DNA of 54,301 nucleotides from Bryobacterales bacterium (GTDB taxonomy: Bacteria > Acidobacteriota > Terriglobia > Bryobacterales > Bryobacteraceae). The translations under genes were made by a program, and so were the position numbers. Positions 53,868 to 54,301 of the stretch are shown piece after piece. The notes beneath the pieces are model-generated. The model saw nothing but the letters and a program-made list of their open reading frames with translations. It was not told the DNA's origin and did no database searches. Numbering within the stretch: position 1 is the stretch's first letter; each line of letters begins with the position of its first letter. The DNA lies in NCBI GenBank assembly GCA_003135055.1, contig PLDF01000294.1, positions 1-54,301 of the forward strand. The letters run 5' to 3'.

Positions 53868-54301
53868 TCAAACCATCCGCGCGAGGCGTTCCCGGGCTTC
53901 GGCCAGCGCCGCCGCCACCGCTTGCGGCCCGGTGCCGCCGGGCAGTTCGCGCGATTGCATGCCGGGGCGCGGGTCCAGCAGGCGCGCGAAATCGGCGGTG
54001 AATTCGGGCGCGAATCGCTGCATCTCTTCGGGCGTCCAATCGGATGGCCGCTTGCCCTTCTGCACGCTTTCCAGCACGAACCGCCCCACAATTTGATGCG
54101 CCTGATGGAATGGCGTGCCGGCGCGCGCCAGGGCTTCGGCGAGATCGGTGGCCACCACCCAGCTCTCTTCGGCCGCCGCGGCGGGCCTGGCCGCGTTGAG
54201 CTTGACCGATTCAGTGACCACGCGCGCCATTTCGAGCGAACCGGCCAGCTCGTCGGCGGCTTCAAAAAGCGGAACCTTGTCCTCCTGCATGTCGCGATTG
54301 T
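53868..54301 (-). CDS. argH: Argininosuccinate lyase, 3' end only
   Basis: The last 144 residues of ArgH, open at the window edge. NRDMQEDKVPLFEAADELAG, ARVVTESVKLNAARP, DLAEALARAGTPFHQAHQIV and a GRFVLESVQKG tail fit the lyase C-terminal domain, where the family carries the 'QEDK' motif. It makes arginine and fumarate. The 5' part lies beyond position 54301. Confidence 0.93.
   Translation of the reverse strand, partial: NRDMQEDKVPLFEAADELAGSLEMARVVTESVKLNAARPAAAAEESWVVATDLAEALARAGTPFHQAHQIVGRFVLESVQKGKRPSDWTPEEMQRFAPEFTADFARLLDPRPGMQSRELPGGTGPQAVAAALAEARERLARMV

Noticed and set aside
53868..54265. Fusion of ArgH-region frame with ArgR (290 aa)
   Set aside because: ArgR has its own start at 53830; the upstream part is an out-of-frame reading of argH.

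Overview
The window looks like chromosomal DNA of a high-GC Acidobacteriota, most likely Solibacter/Bryobacterales-like. This is inferred from gene content, not from a marker gene. Supporting signs are an Oar-like TonB-type receptor with an N-terminal carboxypeptidase-regulatory domain (19.2-22.6 kb), a second secreted protein with such domains, paired MacB-type permeases, a DUF6526 protein, DUF4097 proteins behind an ECF sigma factor, and several families of short palindromic intergenic repeats. Core genes are intact. They are dnaX-ebfC-recR with the SRP RNA (ffs) just upstream (28.3-31.0 kb), mtaB followed by a hybrid histidine kinase (23.0-26.7 kb), wecB (8.2-9.3 kb), phnX and phnW for 2-aminoethylphosphonate breakdown (46.9-49.8 kb), and argH (cut by the window edge) followed by argR.

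Layout. 0.2-5.5 kb: a large membrane protein, then an ECF sigma / anti-sigma / DUF4097 operon coupled by 4-nt overlaps, plus a second DUF4097 protein. 6.1-17.2 kb: accessory island with a frameshifted LOTUS-domain cassette, wecB, a NIPSNAP protein, a dead sigma factor, an AraC regulator facing an aldo/keto reductase, a cupin stub, a BrnT-type toxin locus, a wrecked Sll1717-family P-loop ATPase and a RelE/XRE toxin-antitoxin pair. 17.5-28.3 kb: PqiA-like protein, Oar-like receptor, mtaB, histidine kinase, small secreted protein, and a two-repeat CRISPR-like element. 28.3-31.0 kb: replication/repair housekeeping block. 31.1-35.3 kb: frameshifted HEPN gene with an unknown partner, then an actin-like ATPase / small membrane protein / coiled-coil cluster divergent from a peptidoglycan amidase. 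35.7-44.6 kb: lipid/membrane functions, a carboxypeptidase-regulatory protein between two decayed MNT-HEPN copies, a glycosyltransferase, two FtsX/MacB permeases, a hydrolase and a thioredoxin-like protein. 45.6-54.3 kb: Uma2 nuclease, phosphonate genes, an intact MNT-HEPN pair, a broken resolvase and arg genes.

Two themes stand out. First, small indels crowd into accessory genes (LOTUS cassette, BrnT, Sll1717 ATPase, HEPN, amidohydrolase, resolvase, a membrane protein) while neighbouring core genes read cleanly, so this looks like real decay rather than uniform sequencing error; reads would be needed to prove it. Second, at least four families of short palindromic repeats fill the gaps and in places sit at gene breakpoints. 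The best candidates for an undescribed system are the actin-like ATPase / 50-aa membrane protein / coiled-coil cluster (31.9-33.8 kb) facing an amidase, the LOTUS-domain two-gene cassette (6.1-7.9 kb), and the HEPN gene with its 128-aa partner (31.1-31.9 kb).
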